In this document: positions 1-7,492 of the stretch, piece by piece | How positions within the stretch are numbered: the first letter of the stretch is position 1 | How the letters are laid out: each line of letters opens with the position of its first letter | DNA from: an uncultured Prevotella sp. | GTDB lineage: Bacteria; Bacteroidota; Bacteroidia; Bacteroidales; Bacteroidaceae | DNA length: 11,661 nucleotides | Reading direction: 5' to 3' | Assembly: GCA_900543155.1 (NCBI GenBank) | Contig: UQQN01000074.1 | Coordinates: 1 to 11,661 of the forward strand | Program-made: the position numbers and the translations under genes | Notes under the pieces: model-generated | What the model was told of the DNA's origin: nothing | The model's database searches: none | The model's input: only the letters and a program-made list of their open reading frames with translations

Positions 1-231
1 ATCACGTTTCAGCGGGTAATGATTTGGAGACCGTTCTTCTTCAATATTCCGCTTTCCTTTGCGTTACCTCATTTTTTCCTTTGGCATCGTTTTGCTTCAT
101 AAACGCTTTTATATTAAGCCATTCAGCGCATTTCTGTGCCTTTTATGCCGTTATTCCAGATATATACAGTAATTTTTTGTGTTGATATTAGTCTTGCTTT
201 ATTGCATTGCTATATTTAGAGCAGGCTAATT
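1..231. other. No supportable gene; AT-rich edge region
   Basis: I see no convincing coding region here. Two plus-strand frames stay open for roughly 33 and 60 codons from the left edge, but they have no start in the window, the residue composition is not protein-like (many F, C and S from T-rich DNA), and no family is recognisable. The minus strand offers only very short frames. The stretch lies just before a plus-strand terminator, so it may be the 3' untranslated part, or the last codons, of a rightward gene that begins outside the window. Confidence 0.4.
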
Positions 232-277
232 GGGCTCACCTTTCGCAGAACTTTATGGGTGAGCCCTTCTTTTTTTA
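232..277 (+). terminator. Rho-independent terminator, plus strand
   Basis: GGGCTCACC (232-240) pairs perfectly with GGTGAGCCC (258-266) across a 17-nt loop. It is followed at once on the plus strand by a T-rich run (TTCTTTTTTT). The T-run is on the plus-strand side only, so it stops a transcript coming from the left edge, converging on the minus-strand Sel1 gene that ends at 298. The gene it serves lies outside the window. Confidence 0.8.
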
Positions 278-297
278 TAAATTTTACATGATAAAAT

Positions 298-1368
298 TTA
301 GCAAAGTCCAAGTCGCTTCACAGCTAAATGATGACCTGCTTTTGCAGCTTTGTGGTAATAAGTCATAGCTTTATTCATGTCAGGCTTATCAATCCATCCT
401 TCTTCATAACTTTGTCCGATGCGATACCAAGCATAAGGGTCGGTAGAGAGGGCGTATGCCTTGACAGCTTGGTGCAAGTCTTTAGCAATAGGCGCCAATC
501 CTTTGCGATAAATATCCCCCATATTAGTTGGGGCATATAGCAAGTCGCCATGCTTTATGGCTTCTCCATACCAATAGATGGCAACTTGTGCATCTTGCGG
601 TATGCCAATGCCGTGTTCATGGATGGTACCAATGTCATTGAGCACAACTCCTTCAATATGTAACAATGTGCCGTGTTGGTAGTCTTGAGCAATGTGTAGC
701 AACAAGTCTACATCAGCCTTGCTATAACTCTCGGTGGTGATGGCTCCATCAGTTTGCCAAGATTGCACGGTGCCAATCGATAAGTGTTGTGGCACATCTA
801 CCTCTTCGTTTATAGTGAGTTCTTCTACCACCTTGTCGCTAGGTAAAAGTTGGTGTTTCAGCATGTAGTGGATGTAGCCAAAAATGCGTGGCGTGGACGA
901 GTAAATGCAAACACCCATTTGGCGTAGTGCCTCGTTGCAAACATACACATTCTCTTCTTGCACAGGCAAAGAAAGATAAAACTTTTTATTTAGTGCCAAG
1001 TAACACTTTAAGTAAGCCACAACCTCGCCCATGGTGTAGGATGCCCATTTCTCATCATATAGTTGGTAAGCCGTTTTTTGTTCCTCTTGATAAGGAGCAT
1101 TTGTGAGCAAACGGCAGAGAGTATCGAGCAAGTAAGGCCAAAAACGATAGTCGTCGTATGCAGCTAAACCATCCATGCTCAGCACATACGCTCCTTCAAT
1201 TTGTTCGATGAGGAAGAGCGTTACCGAATGTGCCTTACGATAAAAAGCCCAAGTGCCAGCCATTTCTGTAGGACTAATTACCAACTGTACATCGGTTACA
1301 CCCAACATATTTACTAATTGCTCAAAATTCAAAGCACTGTTTGATGTGATGATTTGCTGTATTAGCAT
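298..1368 (-). CDS. Sel1-like repeat protein
   Basis: This 356-residue protein has a C-terminal third (about residues 240-356) made of Sel1-like (SLR) helical repeats. Three units can be read: about 243-275 (NDIGTIHEHG, then AIYWYGEAIKHGD), 281-310 (TNMGDIYRKG, then AVKAYALS) and 315-348 (YRIGQSYEEGW, then KAMTYYHKAAKAGH). Sel1 repeats are related to TPRs and serve as protein-protein interaction scaffolds. The first about 200 residues match nothing I recognise. I see no signal peptide or membrane segment, so it is probably cytoplasmic. The start is well bounded: an in-frame TAG lies one codon upstream. There is no clear ribosome binding site; the DNA just upstream is C-rich on the coding strand. 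It lies 68 bp downstream of the AlaX-like gene on the same strand and may be co-transcribed with it. The specific function is unknown. Confidence 0.8.
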   Translation of the reverse strand: MLIQQIITSNSALNFEQLVNMLGVTDVQLVISPTEMAGTWAFYRKAHSVTLFLIEQIEGAYVLSMDGLAAYDDYRFWPYLLDTLCRLLTNAPYQEEQKTAYQLYDEKWASYTMGEVVAYLKCYLALNKKFYLSLPVQEENVYVCNEALRQMGVCIYSSTPRIFGYIHYMLKHQLLPSDKVVEELTINEEVDVPQHLSIGTVQSWQTDGAITTESYSKADVDLLLHIAQDYQHGTLLHIEGVVLNDIGTIHEHGIGIPQDAQVAIYWYGEAIKHGDLLYAPTNMGDIYRKGLAPIAKDLHQAVKAYALSTDPYAWYRIGQSYEEGWIDKPDMNKAMTYYHKAAKAGHHLAVKRLGLC

Positions 1369-1374
1369 GTGCTA

Positions 1375-1425
1375 GGGGGGATAAGGGGATTAAATGGGGA
1401 TTGGTGGATATTGGGGTAGTGGGGG
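1375..1425 (+). other. Putative G-quadruplex-forming G-tracts
   Basis: The plus strand carries five runs of four or more G: 1375-1380, 1385-1388, 1396-1399, 1413-1416 and 1421-1425, separated by 4, 7, 13 and 4 nt. This fits a potential G-quadruplex on the non-coding strand, directly upstream of the Sel1 gene start (1368). The corresponding mRNA would be C-rich, so any structure would form in DNA rather than in the transcript. Function, if any, is inference. Confidence 0.45.
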
Positions 1426-1436
1426 AAACTTATGGT

Positions 1437-1934
1437 TTATTTTGCCACCTTATAGACAATTCTAAAAATGCCCTCTTTATAGCTGGTGCTAGTGATTTTA
1501 AACAAACCGATTTCGCGTGTAGAGGTTACATGCTTCCCTATGCAGGCACAGACGTCATAATTGCCAATGCGCACAATACGTAGTGTTTCGCTTGCGTCGG
1601 TGGGTAGTTTGTCGAGCACTACACCTGCTGGAACATTATCGCGTGTAACTAGTTCGTAGCTCACAGGTAAATCTGCCTCTATCAGCTCGTTCATAGTTTT
1701 TTCAATCTGTGCAATTTGCTCTTGTGTGGGACATTGCGCCAGGTTGTAGTTTATTTTAGACTTCTTTCGTTCAATATGTGCATTTTTGCTACGTTCGCAG
1801 CCAAACATTCTAATCATAGTTTGATTTAGTAAATGTTCTGCCGAATGAGCAGGTGCATACTCATCTTTGTGATGCTCGTTGAGCACAACCGTTTTAGTCA
1901 ATTCTTTATCTGTAGTAGTATGAGTTTCGTGCAT
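1437..1934 (-). CDS. AlaX-like alanyl-tRNA editing domain protein
   Basis: This 165-residue free-standing protein resembles the second additional domain (tRNA_SAD) shared by alanyl- and threonyl-tRNA synthetases. The zinc-binding signature is present: HSAEH at 30-34 gives HxxxH (H30, H34), and CIGKH at 131-135 gives CxxxH (C131, H135). The segment IEKTMNELIEADLPV (77-91) followed by RIVRIGNYDVCACIGKHV (119-136) and EIGLFKI (141-147) is typical of that domain. In the family such proteins deacylate mischarged tRNA (for example Ser- or Gly-tRNA(Ala)) in trans in the cytoplasm; the exact substrate cannot be read here. It lacks the N-terminal catalytic and anticodon regions of AlaRS, so it is a small AlaX-type protein and not a fragment of a synthetase gene. 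It has its own promoter-like element upstream and is separated from brxL by a strong hairpin, so it is not part of the defence operon. Confidence 0.82.
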   Translation of the reverse strand: MHETHTTTDKELTKTVVLNEHHKDEYAPAHSAEHLLNQTMIRMFGCERSKNAHIERKKSKINYNLAQCPTQEQIAQIEKTMNELIEADLPVSYELVTRDNVPAGVVLDKLPTDASETLRIVRIGNYDVCACIGKHVTSTREIGLFKITSTSYKEGIFRIVYKVAK

Positions 1935-1964
1935 ATTTTATATTCTTTGTTGACGTAAGGATTG

Positions 1965-1972
1965 CAAAAATA
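1965..1972 (-). promoter_or_regulatory. Bacteroidetes-type -7 promoter element for the AlaX-like gene
   Basis: Read on the minus strand the sequence is TATTTTTG, a match to the Bacteroides -7 consensus TAnnTTTG. It lies about 30 bp upstream of the ATG at 1934. The upstream -33 element is imperfect (TTTA instead of TTTG about 20 nt away), and it would overlap the brxL terminator hairpin. The call rests on one hexamer-like element and position only. Confidence 0.4.
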
Positions 1973-1994
1973 CATAATTATTAGCGTAAACTTA

Positions 1995-2031
1995 AAAAGG
2001 ATGGTAAGGTTTTTGTTCTTACCATCCTTTT
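1995..2031 (-). terminator. Bidirectional hairpin terminator after brxL
   Basis: AAAAGGATGGTAAG (1995-2008) and CTTACCATCCTTTT (2018-2031) form a perfect 14-bp stem around a 9-nt loop. Read on the minus strand the stem ends in a T-run (CCTTTTT), directly after the brxL stop at 2056, so it is a good rho-independent terminator for the BREX transcript. The plus strand also ends in TTTT, so it could act in both directions. It separates the BREX locus from the AlaX-like gene. Confidence 0.8.
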
Positions 2032-2055
2032 AAAATAGGGTTTATAATAAGTAGG

Positions 2056-4140
2056 TTATACGTTTTTTGTTTTCATGAATGTTGCTGTAAACTCTTTACA
2101 CTTGCGCATGTTCTGTTTTGATGAGGCAATAGAGTAGGGACTATATTTTTCAAATATGTCAAGACCACGACCAAGCGTAATAGTCCATCCTGTATCTGTT
2201 TTGATGCATCTGTCATGGAAGTCTCTGAACTTGTATGTAAACTCAATGCCATAAGAAGCAAGGTCGTCCTTAATGTCATCAAGTTTGTCAATCAAGTCTG
2301 GTATCTTGTCCTCCTCTTCATTAGTGAAAAGGTTCAGTTTCAAGTCATCCACAGGACGTGTGTTGATAAGCATCAGAGCAAACTCCATGAAGTTCTTTAC
2401 CTGCCAAGGAGCTCTGATGTATGGATCTTCAACAGTAATTTCTTTTGCTTCTCTCATATAAGGTGCAAATAACTTCTCATAACTTACGCCAGTTTGTCCC
2501 ATTCTGAATGACATACTCTTTTCTTGTAGAATAGGAATGCGTGGACGTTTGGTCGGATGCTGATTCGAACCTTCCTCTGCATTGGCAACTACTGTGGATG
2601 TCTCATTGTTTTCTGTGGAAGTTTCAGCTTCTTCAGTATTATCTTCAAGCGTAGGATGTTCTACTACCTGATTGCTTACTTGTTCCAATGTCTCTATGCT
2701 CACTTCGAAACCAGTTTTCAAGTTAATGTACTTGAACTTTGCCGGCTCTGCCATGAAAGTTTCATCAATCACATAGAGTTGATCCTTCACACGTTTACGA
2801 CCTTCGGCAGCAAAGTCAACCAACTCATAAGCCTCTTGGTCAGTCATCTTACCATCAGGATAGATGAGTTTCATCATACCAGAGAAAGTCTTGCGGATAG
2901 CAAGATGGTCACGCTCTGAGAGTGAACCGTCAAACTTCGCATAGTCATTCAGCACTGCAGTTCTGTCATCATTGCGCATTTCGTGAAGTACGGCTGCAAT
3001 GTAGTCGGTAATAAGACCATATCCCTTGGAGAAACTGTTTTTCTTCAACATCTTGATTTCCCAACCAGGATTGTAGAGATGGATACGGTCGAGGAACGCA
3101 CCCTTGATGAATGATGTAGGAATGCTCTCAAACAGATGGCTGTTCTTCAACATGTATGGCACAGTATGCTTCGTATTACCTACGAAAGACATGGATGCAC
3201 TTGCCTCGTGGGTTCCCTTACCACGGTTGAACGACTTGTTGGCAAGATAGTTCTGCATCGTGTCGATGAGCACAGCATCCACATTACGCCCCTTCTGCTG
3301 TTCAAATTCGTCCCATGCCACAACATCCCAATAGCCTACCAGTCCGAGAATCTCCTTGTTTCCCTGGATTTTCACGAAAAGTCGGGCAGAGGTTACGTCA
3401 CCACCACTGACAAGTACGCCATAAGGAGACAGCTCCTGGAATACATGAGACTTACCAGTTCCCTTTGGACCCAATTCCATGAAATTGAAGTTGTTCTCAA
3501 CATGAGGGAGAAGACGAGCCAGCGTGATGAACTTCTCACGGCGGTTCATTGCCTCAGGGTTCAGACCCACTGTGTGCATCAGGAAGTCAATCCATTCCTC
3601 TGTAGTGAAGTTCTTGCGTTGGTCGATATATTCCTGCAGGTCGATATTTGAAATCTGGATAGGCTTCAATGTCTGGATTTCCCATCTCACCTTGACGCTT
3701 TCACCACTGATATAACCGATGGTTACGATGCACCAGACGCCATTGCCGCTGAGCAGTTTTGGATTCTTGCGCACATAGTCTGTACCTATAGGTACTCCAG
3801 TCAATCCCAGGTTGGCAAATGTAGCCTGATACTCATCGTTCTTCTCGTTGAGCACAACGGTCACTTTATCGATGATGCGATGTCTGCCGTTCTCACGTAT
3901 GATACCTTTTACCGATTCTGCTTCAGCACGGTGAACATAGTTGTTCTGGATGACCTGCTTCACCTTTTCCAAACCTTCGTTGATGATTTCTTCATCATCA
4001 CTGGCGCAATACTGCCCCAGCAGGTATTCCAACACGTATGTAGGAACAGGCAGACCTCCCTTCACGAGGAAAGCCAAATCCTTTCTTACCACCTTGCCAA
4101 TAAAGGCATTCAGTATCTTGTTTTCCAACTTACTCTCCAT
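2056..4140 (-). CDS. brxL: BREX AAA+ protein BrxL with MIT_C-like C-terminus
   Basis: This 694-residue protein is BrxL, the last component of type 1 BREX. In studied systems BrxL is an AAA+ ring-forming DNA-associated motor needed for phage exclusion. Residues 1-45 (KVVRKDLAFLVKGGLPVPTY, then YLLGQYC) are a typical BrxL beginning. The ATPase core shows a Walker A at 224-231 (GPKGTGKS), a Walker B at 273-280 (VVAWDEFE), a sensor-1-like SFVGNTK at 318-324 and an arginine in DRIH at 351-354. Residues about 490-540 are an acidic, low-complexity linker. Residues about 551-694 do not look like the usual Lon-protease-like end: DPYIRAPWQV, FHDRCIKTDTGW, LGRGLDIFEKY and a final RKCKEFTATFMK resemble the MIT_C (PLD-like fold) domain of MITD1. 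The gene follows pglZ after 33 bp of AATTATAAATT repeats, with no obvious ribosome binding site. The family call is secure; the C-terminal domain assignment is from memory of motifs. Confidence 0.93.
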   Translation of the reverse strand: MESKLENKILNAFIGKVVRKDLAFLVKGGLPVPTYVLEYLLGQYCASDDEEIINEGLEKVKQVIQNNYVHRAEAESVKGIIRENGRHRIIDKVTVVLNEKNDEYQATFANLGLTGVPIGTDYVRKNPKLLSGNGVWCIVTIGYISGESVKVRWEIQTLKPIQISNIDLQEYIDQRKNFTTEEWIDFLMHTVGLNPEAMNRREKFITLARLLPHVENNFNFMELGPKGTGKSHVFQELSPYGVLVSGGDVTSARLFVKIQGNKEILGLVGYWDVVAWDEFEQQKGRNVDAVLIDTMQNYLANKSFNRGKGTHEASASMSFVGNTKHTVPYMLKNSHLFESIPTSFIKGAFLDRIHLYNPGWEIKMLKKNSFSKGYGLITDYIAAVLHEMRNDDRTAVLNDYAKFDGSLSERDHLAIRKTFSGMMKLIYPDGKMTDQEAYELVDFAAEGRKRVKDQLYVIDETFMAEPAKFKYINLKTGFEVSIETLEQVSNQVVEHPTLEDNTEEAETSTENNETSTVVANAEEGSNQHPTKRPRIPILQEKSMSFRMGQTGVSYEKLFAPYMREAKEITVEDPYIRAPWQVKNFMEFALMLINTRPVDDLKLNLFTNEEEDKIPDLIDKLDDIKDDLASYGIEFTYKFRDFHDRCIKTDTGWTITLGRGLDIFEKYSPYSIASSKQNMRKCKEFTATFMKTKNV

Positions 4141-4173
4141 AATTATAAATTATAAATTGTAAATTATAAATTA
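4141..4173. repeat. AT-rich intergenic repeat between pglZ and brxL
   Basis: The whole spacer consists of direct repeats of ATTATAAATT-like units (AATTATAAATTATAAATTG and onward). The same motif fills the spacers at 6712-6801, 7155-7174 and 7501-7530, each time next to a start codon. Such repeats are common upstream of genes in Prevotella and Bacteroides relatives. Whether they act as AT-rich leaders for translation or are mobile repeat tracts is not known from the sequence. Confidence 0.7.
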
Positions 4174-6711
4174 TCAAAAATCTTGTTCTATCATTGTATT
4201 GTTCTTCACTGTCTCACGTACAAGAGGGTTCAGTTTGTCATCCACATCGTAAATTCTAAGCTGTAACATACTTGCATTGACAGATTTATTCAGATTGAGT
4301 GTCACTTCAAATACACGATTGTTCAAGTTCGTTGCATCGGTGCTGTTCAGTGTCACTTCCTTTTCCTGGGTTACAGGATCGTCACCATTGTAAATACAGC
4401 AAACCACCTTGCGCTCCATCACGGTCATGCTTACTGCTTCCGACTGTATCATCTGGAACTTCAATCGACTGCTCACCATATTCAAGTTGTGGCTCATCAG
4501 CGCAACACCCACTTTTTCTGTCTTGTTGGTGCGACGTAACTGACTCTTGATGACCGGGATAATCATTTCTTGCATAGATGCGCCACCATGAGCAAAGTTG
4601 TAGCCCCCCGGTGCTGCCAGTCGATTAGTTCCGATAGGTACTGCAACCTGCAAAGGAGTCGCGCTCTTAATAGAAGATACTTTGTCAAGAGGGAATTTTA
4701 CTATATCCTCAAAAGTATCGTTGCTGTCTGTGAGATAATATCTTGTCTTTTTCTCGATAGCAGGCTCCTTGATGCTATGCTTATCCTTCTCTTCAAACTT
4801 CATGTCATTATAGAGGAATCCATGATCAGCGGTTAGAAGCACATTTGCCACATTCCATGTTGCATGCAGGCGCTTTACCAGTACCACCAATTGATCAATA
4901 GCTTTTCTGCAAGCACTGATTACCTCGAACGGACTTTGTGAATGTCCGGCTTCATCTATCGTGTCGTAGAAAATATACACCAACGGACGTTTGAAGAGCT
5001 CACGCATAGCTTGTTGATCTCCATTCATCACGTCTTCATAGCGTGTACAGATGGCTCCTTCACGATATTTGCCCAGATGGGCTGTTCGCTGTTCTGTAGT
5101 TGTCAGCAGTGTTCCATCCACCATCATGTCAGTGCCATTCAGCTCCAGCGAGTGATGAGGGAGGAGGGCAGGCTTGCAATACTTGGTTTCCGTAGGAAGC
5201 ATTGCCTGGTATGCATCTATTGTAGCAATATGCTTCTCTTTGGCCAGTTCCTGCATCAGTTCCTTTGCTACCTCATATCTAAGCGCATCACATACGATGA
5301 CAACCTGCTTCACACTGGTATCTGACTCGTTCTTGTAGAAATTCTCCTGACGCTTTAATCCGGTTTCAGTAAACCAGGCACCCTTTTCCCCGACGCATGT
5401 CAGCCATTCGAGGTTAAGAACGTTAGTCATCTTAGCATATTCCAAGTCCAACTGGCGCTTGGCAGAACTCAATGTCTGCTCTATAGGATTCTCCTTCGTG
5501 ATGAGTTCGTGGTATGCTTCCAGTGTACGGCGATAGTAGAGATCTACAAGATAGAACTCTTCTGTATATTTTTCTATATACTCCTTGGTGCTGTTGAGTT
5601 TCAGCGTTCCAAGACCTCTTACCTGAGCATAGTATAAAGCTGACTGCTCTATGAATCGGATCGCTATCTGAATGTCACTATCTACAGGAAGCTTCAAAGA
5701 CAACTCACGCATGCGGTCATTTACCTGCTCTGGGTCTGCCATCAGCTTTTCTTCTACAATCTCTTTGAGTATTGGCCAGCAGAGTGACTCTGTAAGATAG
5801 TAGTAGTTGGCATCAATACCATAGATATTGATGATTTCCTCTTCCTTGATGTCTGTTGTCAAAATACTCATTGCCTGGGCAAACTTCTCTGAAAGTTGGC
5901 GGTCGTGTGTACCCAACTCATAGATTTTGTTCACCTGGTCAAGTACCACCGAATTGCTGATCTTGTACTGCTTATAGGTATCTCCTGGAACAGCATCCAG
6001 TAGTTGGGTGATGCTATTATACTTCAAGCTCTCTGCCACGTTTTTCATCTTGATGGCTGCATTGAAGTTGGGAGTTAAGCCGAAGAGCTTATCCAACTTT
6101 TCTGATAATGCCTTTGAAGCATCAAAATTCTTGCTGAGCTTGTACCAGAAATCAGTACGCTTTTTCTCTTCTGCTATTCCATCCAGAATAATCATCTTGA
6201 TAATGAGCTGTTCCCATTCCTGCAGCTTCTTCTCGCCAAGATAATTGGAAATGAAGGCACGGCAAACCATATCCTCGCTGAACGATGTACTGTCGATATG
6301 TCCATTAAGGATGTTGCTTACCTTAGACGACATGATTTCGCCAATATTCTTCTTCACGAAACTGCGGAATTTTTCAGGAAGATTATACTGCTGCATGAAG
6401 CTGGCGTAGTCTTCTTCCTTATATTCCATATTGGCTTTCAGCATGTCGAGTAGGGGGAAGCTGAGCTGTTGTTCCTCTGTATGAGGATATACCTGTTCCG
6501 GGAAGAGCAGAACAACATGCTTGTCCTTCCAATCATTCTCGATGGCATACTTGGCATTGAACCACGCTCCATCAAACACCTTATATATATAGTCGTCATT
6601 CCACTGCTTCATTTCATCCAGTTCGTTCTGGATGATGTTCATCCTGTCGAAGATGAAGAGCACATGAAGTTGCGGATTGCGCTCGAAGTAGTTGTATATT
6701 CGTTCTATCAT
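4174..6711 (-). CDS. pglZ: BREX phosphatase-like protein PglZ
   Basis: This 845-residue protein is PglZ of the alkaline-phosphatase superfamily, a core BREX component essential for defence in characterised systems. The metal-site motifs can be read in order: VIVCDALRYE at 471-480 (metal-binding aspartate D475), MLPTETKYCKPALLPH around 504-519 (threonines in the usual nucleophile region), FYDTIDEAGHS at 581-591 (DxxDxxGH) and LLTADHGFLY at 625-634. A late PGGYNFAHGGAS (701-712) supplies another conserved histidine. Residues 1-100 (IYNYFERNPQLHVLFIFD) form the N-terminal domain seen in type 1 PglZ. The length is normal for the family (about 850) and all expected motifs are present, so it should be functional. 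It is cytoplasmic, with no signal peptide. The pglZ-brxL order is canonical for type 1 BREX. Upstream, an S23 gene and AT repeats separate it from pglX. Confidence 0.95.
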   Translation of the reverse strand: MIERIYNYFERNPQLHVLFIFDRMNIIQNELDEMKQWNDDYIYKVFDGAWFNAKYAIENDWKDKHVVLLFPEQVYPHTEEQQLSFPLLDMLKANMEYKEEDYASFMQQYNLPEKFRSFVKKNIGEIMSSKVSNILNGHIDSTSFSEDMVCRAFISNYLGEKKLQEWEQLIIKMIILDGIAEEKKRTDFWYKLSKNFDASKALSEKLDKLFGLTPNFNAAIKMKNVAESLKYNSITQLLDAVPGDTYKQYKISNSVVLDQVNKIYELGTHDRQLSEKFAQAMSILTTDIKEEEIINIYGIDANYYYLTESLCWPILKEIVEEKLMADPEQVNDRMRELSLKLPVDSDIQIAIRFIEQSALYYAQVRGLGTLKLNSTKEYIEKYTEEFYLVDLYYRRTLEAYHELITKENPIEQTLSSAKRQLDLEYAKMTNVLNLEWLTCVGEKGAWFTETGLKRQENFYKNESDTSVKQVVIVCDALRYEVAKELMQELAKEKHIATIDAYQAMLPTETKYCKPALLPHHSLELNGTDMMVDGTLLTTTEQRTAHLGKYREGAICTRYEDVMNGDQQAMRELFKRPLVYIFYDTIDEAGHSQSPFEVISACRKAIDQLVVLVKRLHATWNVANVLLTADHGFLYNDMKFEEKDKHSIKEPAIEKKTRYYLTDSNDTFEDIVKFPLDKVSSIKSATPLQVAVPIGTNRLAAPGGYNFAHGGASMQEMIIPVIKSQLRRTNKTEKVGVALMSHNLNMVSSRLKFQMIQSEAVSMTVMERKVVCCIYNGDDPVTQEKEVTLNSTDATNLNNRVFEVTLNLNKSVNASMLQLRIYDVDDKLNPLVRETVKNNTMIEQDF

Positions 6712-6801
6712 AATTTATAATTTATAATTGGCTGACGCTGTGCTAATTTATAATTTAGAATTTATAATTTATAATTGGCTGACGCTGTGCTAATTTATAA
6801 T
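6712..6801. repeat. Tandem AT-rich repeat with GGCTGACGCTGTGC motif
   Basis: Two units, each TAATTTATAATT-rich DNA followed by GGCTGACGCTGTGC, stand in direct orientation; the 14-bp motif is at 6730-6743 and again at 6777-6790, 47 bp apart. A third AT segment follows and runs into the last codons of the S23 gene (stop at 6795). The block lies immediately upstream of the pglZ start. It is similar in base pattern to the other AT spacers of the window but is the only one with this GC-richer insert. Confidence 0.75.
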
Positions 6802-7154
6802 TTATGGTTGCTCTTGGTGCTCTTTATTATGGAGGTAAGCAGTTTAGCCAATTCCACACATTCGGGATAAATACTATTATACATCTCTTTTGAGATGTAG
6901 TCAGTTTCATAAAGCAATTCCAACCAGTACATAGTTTCATTTGCTTCTTTTATAGAAATCTGAAATTTGGCTATAAATTCAGATTTACTTTGAGAGTTCA
7001 ATCCTTCTCGGATATTGGCACCAATACTGGTACCACTACGTAAGCATTGTTTACTTAAAACATATTCTCTACGCTCATTTACGAGCCACTGATACATTCG
7101 AATAATTCTTATAGCAAAGTTCTTACTTTTTATGAGAATAGCATTTTCTGCCAT
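6795..7154 (-). CDS. Four-helix-bundle protein (S23 / 23S rRNA IVS family)
   Basis: This small protein (119 residues) belongs to the four-helix-bundle S23 family first known from proteins encoded in 23S rRNA intervening sequences. The diagnostic motif RSGTSIGANIREG is at 39-51, followed by KSEFIAKFQISIKEANETMYWLELL (split over 57-81), which is the typical second half. I chose the ATG at 7154 (MAENAILIKSK) because family members begin there. A longer frame, 16 residues further, would run into the left inverted repeat of the neighbouring element and gives non-family residues. Family members are pentameric, basic and suspected to bind nucleic acid; the related Avd protein serves diversity-generating retroelements, but no reverse transcriptase is present here. 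It lies between pglX and pglZ, where type 1 BREX normally has no gene, with AT repeats on both sides, so it is either an accessory part or a passenger. Confidence 0.85.
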   Translation of the reverse strand: MAENAILIKSKNFAIRIIRMYQWLVNERREYVLSKQCLRSGTSIGANIREGLNSQSKSEFIAKFQISIKEANETMYWLELLYETDYISKEMYNSIYPECVELAKLLTSIIKSTKSNHKL

Positions 7155-7174
7155 AATTATAAATTTTAAATTAT
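7155..7174. repeat. Left copy of 20-bp direct repeat flanking the IR element
   Basis: AATTATAAATTTTAAATTAT occurs here and, identically and in the same orientation, at 7501-7520, immediately outside the two inverted repeats. This is what a target-site duplication would look like. It is also close to the AT repeats found in other spacers of this locus, so recombination between such tracts is an alternative origin. Confidence 0.7.
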
Positions 7175-7194
7175 GAGTCCACTTGAAAAAGTGG

Positions 7195-7347
7195 TTCTTC
7201 AAAAATTAATTTTCATTTTGTAAATCAATGACCTCATTTTCTGTTGTCACATCGTATATTCTATCTTTGTAGACTTCTCTATTGATAATGTAACATGACA
7301 AAATGTAAGCATGTTTTGAATTGGAACTCGATTCTTGACTTTTTCAA
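7195..7347. repeat. 145-bp direct repeat, copy A
   Basis: This matches 7340-7492 at an offset of 145 bp with about eight substitutions (for example at 7207, 7210, 7224, 7225, 7310, 7313 and 7324), all towards the ends; the central 84 bp are identical. Each copy is internally framed by the 8-bp inverted pair CATTTTGT (7214-7221) and ACAAAATG (7298-7305). The minus strand stays open for about 45 codons in each copy without an ATG, and all differences between the copies would change amino acids, so it is probably not coding. Confidence 0.8.
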
Positions 7348-7492
7348 AAATCAACTTTCATTTTGTAAGCCAATGACCTCATTTTCTGTTGTCACATCGT
7401 ATATTCTATCTTTGTAGACTTCTCTATTGATAATGTAACATGACAAAATGTAAGAATATTTTGAATTGCAACTCGATTCTTGACTTTTTCAA
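7340..7492. repeat. 145-bp direct repeat, copy B
   Basis: This is the second copy of the 145-bp unit, overlapping copy A by the shared TTTTTCAA boundary. It carries the same CATTTTGT (7359-7366) and ACAAAATG (7443-7450) inverted pair and the same TATCTTTG box (7407-7414). It runs directly into the right terminal inverted repeat. Confidence 0.8.

Noticed and set aside
3..185. Plus-strand open frame of about 60 codons at the left edge
   Set aside because: It has no start in the window, atypical composition and no recognisable family; the terminator at 232 is better explained by a gene or UTR beginning outside.
3136..3651. Plus-strand 171-codon open frame opposite brxL
   Set aside because: It lies entirely within the well-supported BrxL AAA+ coding region on the other strand, has no family resemblance, and is a shadow frame.
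6795..7154. Avd accessory protein of a diversity-generating retroelement
   Set aside because: The fold family is shared, but there is no reverse transcriptase, template repeat or variable repeat in the window.
7155..7202. Upstream start for the S23 gene (16 extra residues)
   Set aside because: The extension would be encoded by the AT repeat and the left inverted repeat of the neighbouring element; family proteins begin near MAENAILIK.
7195..7492. CRISPR array
   Set aside because: Only two units of 145 bp with no short repeat/spacer pattern and no cas genes.
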